In this document: positions 15,401 to 16,559 of the stretch, in pieces | How positions within the stretch are numbered: position 1 is the stretch's first letter | Layout: the number at the start of each line of letters is the position of its first letter | Assembly (NCBI GenBank): GCA_030605285.1 | Contig: JAUWIQ010000004.1 | Location: forward strand, 1-16,559 | DNA length: 16,559 nucleotides | Direction: 5' to 3' | Origin: Planctomycetota bacterium | GTDB taxonomy: Bacteria; Planctomycetota; Planctomycetia; Pirellulales; UBA7805 | Translations under genes and position numbers: made by a program | The notes under the pieces: model-generated | What the model was told of the DNA's origin: nothing | What the model saw: only the letters and a program-made list of their open reading frames with translations | The model's database searches: none

Positions 15401-16537
15401 CTGCAACACGATTCGACGTGCCTTGGGGCTCAGATTTTCAAAGGGAATGTCGAGTGCAATACCCGTTTGCTTGGAGAGACTCTCAAGCATCCAGCGGAAT
15501 ACGCGATGTTCTACCGAAGGCCAGAGCGCGACCGCGCCCTGCTTGAGTGTGAGTTTGCCGTCGCGGAGCAGGGCAGCGAGATTCGCCCCGGTCTCCGTTC
15601 CCAAACCTTCGCAGGAGGCACACCAGCCCAAGGGGCTGTTGAAAGAATAGCTATGCGGACTGAACGGTTCAAAGCTCAGTCCACATTGTCCGCAGGCGAG
15701 GTGTTGGCTATGGATCTTTGTTTCCCAGTTTTCTTCTTCCTTGGCATCGTCAACAACCGCCACCTGCATCGTTCCCTCACCGAGTGCGAGGGCGGCCTCG
15801 ACACCTTCGGCGACTCGAGCGAGACTGGCTTTCTGTACCGTTACCCGATCGACGACGACTTCCACAGTATGTCGTCGTCGACGATCAATCGTGGGCGTGG
15901 CATCCAGGGGATAGGTCTTGCCATCAATGCGAACACGAATGTAGCCCTGCATTCGCACCTGATCCCAAAGTGTTTCGTACTGCTCGCCTACCGCGAGGGT
16001 CAGGGGTGCGAGCAAATAGAGTCGCGTACCCAACGGCCGTTCAAAGATGCGTTCAATAATTTCGTCGACTGTCTGGGTACCGATCGGCAGATCGCAAGCG
16101 GGACATTGGGGCGTCCCGAGACGTGCCATCAGAATCCGGAGATAGTCGTAGATTTCTGTGACGGTGCCAACGGTGGAGCGGGGAGTATGTCCCATGTGCC
16201 GCTGCTCGATCGCAATCGCGGGCGAAAGTCCGTCGATCTGCTCCAAGAGCGGCTTCTGCATTTGCGAGATAAATTGCCTGGCGTAACTGCTGAGACTCTC
16301 GACATAGCGCCGCTGTCCTTCGGCATAGATGGTGTCCATTGCCAGAGACGTCTTTCCCGACCCACTCACGCCGCAACAGACCGTTATGGCATCGCGCGGG
16401 ATATCGACATTCACGCTCTTGAGATTGTGCTGCCGCGCCCCGTGAACGCGGATCGGCTGCGTGGAACCGGTTCGGGATGCTGGGGGCTTTTGTCTTCTGG
16501 GGCGACCCGCGCGGTTGCCTGAAAAAATCCTGCGCAA
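12485..16537 (-). CDS. uvrA: Excinuclease UvrA with long C-terminal extension
   Basis: UvrA is the damage-sensing ATPase of nucleotide excision repair and loads UvrB at lesions. Both ABC modules are complete. The first has Walker A GVSGSGKT (56-63), signature LSGGE (517-521) and Walker B VLDEPT (541-546). The second has GVSGSGKS (694-701), LSGGE (883-887) and LLDEPT (908-913). Zinc cysteine pairs occur at 282/285 with 306/309 and at 793/796 with 816/819. A basic linker (about 613-660) joins the halves. The UvrA core ends near SFTGDVL (about 1003), whereas most UvrA proteins stop around 940-970 residues. About 347 further residues follow, built from two related repeats. The start is a TTG without a clear ribosome site. 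The frame stays open to the window edge, so the true start may lie outside. Confidence 0.95.
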   Translation of the reverse strand: MRRIFSGNRAGRPRRQKPPASRTGSTQPIRVHGARQHNLKSVNVDIPRDAITVCCGVSGSGKTSLAMDTIYAEGQRRYVESLSSYARQFISQMQKPLLEQIDGLSPAIAIEQRHMGHTPRSTVGTVTEIYDYLRILMARLGTPQCPACDLPIGTQTVDEIIERIFERPLGTRLYLLAPLTLAVGEQYETLWDQVRMQGYIRVRIDGKTYPLDATPTIDRRRRHTVEVVVDRVTVQKASLARVAEGVEAALALGEGTMQVAVVDDAKEEENWETKIHSQHLACGQCGLSFEPFSPHSYSFNSPLGWCASCEGLGTETGANLAALLRDGKLTLKQGAVALWPSVEHRVFRWMLESLSKQTGIALDIPFENLSPKARRIVLQGTGEKWFDVKPSGKRAAKTRPLFRFQYKGLYPALDEAARLSARFRSRMEHLLEEVECSQCGGSRLREDAAATKFRGKTIHEYGRMPLGQLQRQVSQWKFDRREKKIAGELVRELKNRISFLCDVGLDYLSISRPAPSLSGGESQRIRLASQVGSGLCGVLYVLDEPTVGLHPRDNTRLLGALRKLCDLGNTLLLVEHDREVIASADNVLDFGPRAGRHGGEIVARGKPEQLMRRRKSVTGPYLSGKKAIPIPTNRRGSDVEVAGDKKKRTKATGKKAEKSASLPNPCLKITGARHNNLQNIDVQIPLCAFTVVTGVSGSGKSSLINDILYNSLARKLHRAQTVPAPHDSILGIEHINKVIRVDQRPLGNSPASNPATYTGLFELIRKLYAQLPEAKIRGYTARRFSFNASGGRCDDCDGNGKLVVEMHFLPDVWVQCDTCHGKRYNPETLIVRYHGYSIADVLEMPCEKALELFGKIPKIRRILQTLCDVGLGYLQLGQSAATLSGGEAQRVKLAAELARPDTGQTLYLLDEPTTGLHFEDLRKLLDVLNRLVDLGNSVVVIEHNLDIIKSADWIIDMGPEAGEEGGQVVTCGTPEQVVAYTKQVTKANPKRLPHSFTGDVLRGVLQAGPYQKRKVYDFAKELRERPDDLEISQIGRDQKMPWEIDGRLWHTQNRVSRQGESCHWDGNILEQIVNKIEDHGSFSATDWNNRSVVEISATKKSDGWFFHALTNEPWLLKLKFRTAAKTFQRDKLVEQVGMTPLNDMHELPVYGTDRRVKCRSLRGPWQEIELRVHSLSEIDKPEFWQMLDDAVAGFRKITEKKQFNPEDVMPWKVLGKRWHISRKGFPIGRRPVWPLEVLEDLLDLLADAAPQGQLLWNNQQVVHLLVPAQKEPWATLHTKRVAGIELALTGPPGQFTLGRIAGLGEDRKLVSGDLDMVKLQFRTPENIQHADLETFLQAHLAAVENAAATV
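12488..13528 (-). other. UvrA C-terminal extension with two diverged repeats
   Basis: This encodes residues about 1004-1350. Repeat A (about 1041-1194, bases 13417-12956) begins PWEIDGRLWHTQNRVSRQGE. Repeat B (about 1210-1344, bases 12910-12506) begins PWKVLGKRWHISRKGFPIGR. Both continue with W...LE/LEVLEDLL, then WNN..VV, a Trp-containing strand ending in a threonine (WFFHALT / WATLHT), a Leu-rich strand, a VK/VKLQFR strand and a final helix. I recognise no named domain; an alpha/beta fold of the YjbR/MmcQ kind is only a loose possibility. There is no stop or frameshift between it and the UvrA core. Confidence 0.7.
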
Positions 16538-16559
16538 AGCCGCACCGGAGTGAGAAGTC

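Noticed and set aside
14888..16522. 544-codon plus-strand open frame
   Set aside because: Lies wholly opposite the conserved uvrA coding sequence. Its product resembles no family, and its length follows from low stop-codon frequency in antisense GC-rich DNA. The 291-codon frame at 13946-14821 is rejected for the same reason.
1..16559. Search for a defence island, mobile element, toxin-antitoxin pair, CRISPR array or tRNA
   Set aside because: No transposase, integrase, nuclease or helicase cassette, direct-repeat array or cloverleaf could be recognised. Apart from the items listed, the genes are housekeeping or metabolic.

Overview
The window looks like chromosomal DNA of a planctomycete-type bacterium (Pirellulales-like). 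This is inferred from protein style, not from a marker gene. The clues are a ScpB with a very acidic tail, an oversized UvrA, a one-helix membrane protein with a conserved-looking C-terminal tail, and a solitary secreted protein with an STN-like end. Coding density is high and there are no tRNAs, rRNAs, insertion sequences, prophage genes or CRISPR arrays. No gap without a gene exceeds 300 bases; the longest are about 255 bp (11200-11454) and 200 bp (9359-9558).

Layout. Plus strand, 2-3687: the 3' end of an HSDL2-like short-chain dehydrogenase, a fucose/arabinose-isomerase-fold protein, and a cardiolipin synthase. A hairpin at 3697-3715 separates these from a convergent minus-strand set. In transcription order that set is a 29-residue Arg/Lys-rich protein (9358-9269), scpB (9198-7930), a type I-beta DAHP synthase (7900-6884), a GH13_18 sugar phosphorylase (6814-5099) and a type II glycerate 2-kinase (5077-3734). 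Upstream on the same strand lie a one-helix membrane protein (11199-10489) and a beta-hydroxyacid dehydrogenase (10473-9559). Divergent from these is a secreted protein with an STN-like C-terminus (11455-12471). It has a perfect TATAAT box and a possible leaderless 41-codon upstream ORF ending in an ATGA overlap. The window closes with a minus-strand UvrA of 1350 residues (16537-12485).

How the genes work together. The clearest functional link is sugar phosphorylase plus glycerate kinase, 21 bp apart. It suggests phosphorolysis of the compatible solute glucosylglycerate to glucose-1-phosphate and D-glycerate, followed by phosphorylation of the glycerate. The nearby beta-hydroxyacid dehydrogenase could also feed glycerate, but that is much less certain. 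The other genes are housekeeping: chromosome segregation, aromatic amino acid entry, membrane lipid synthesis and DNA repair.

I found no obvious new defence or mobile system. The least explained items are the roughly 350-residue UvrA tail built from two diverged repeats, the unlisted 29-codon gene with a strong ribosome-binding site, and the possible leaderless upstream ORF with its inverted repeat.
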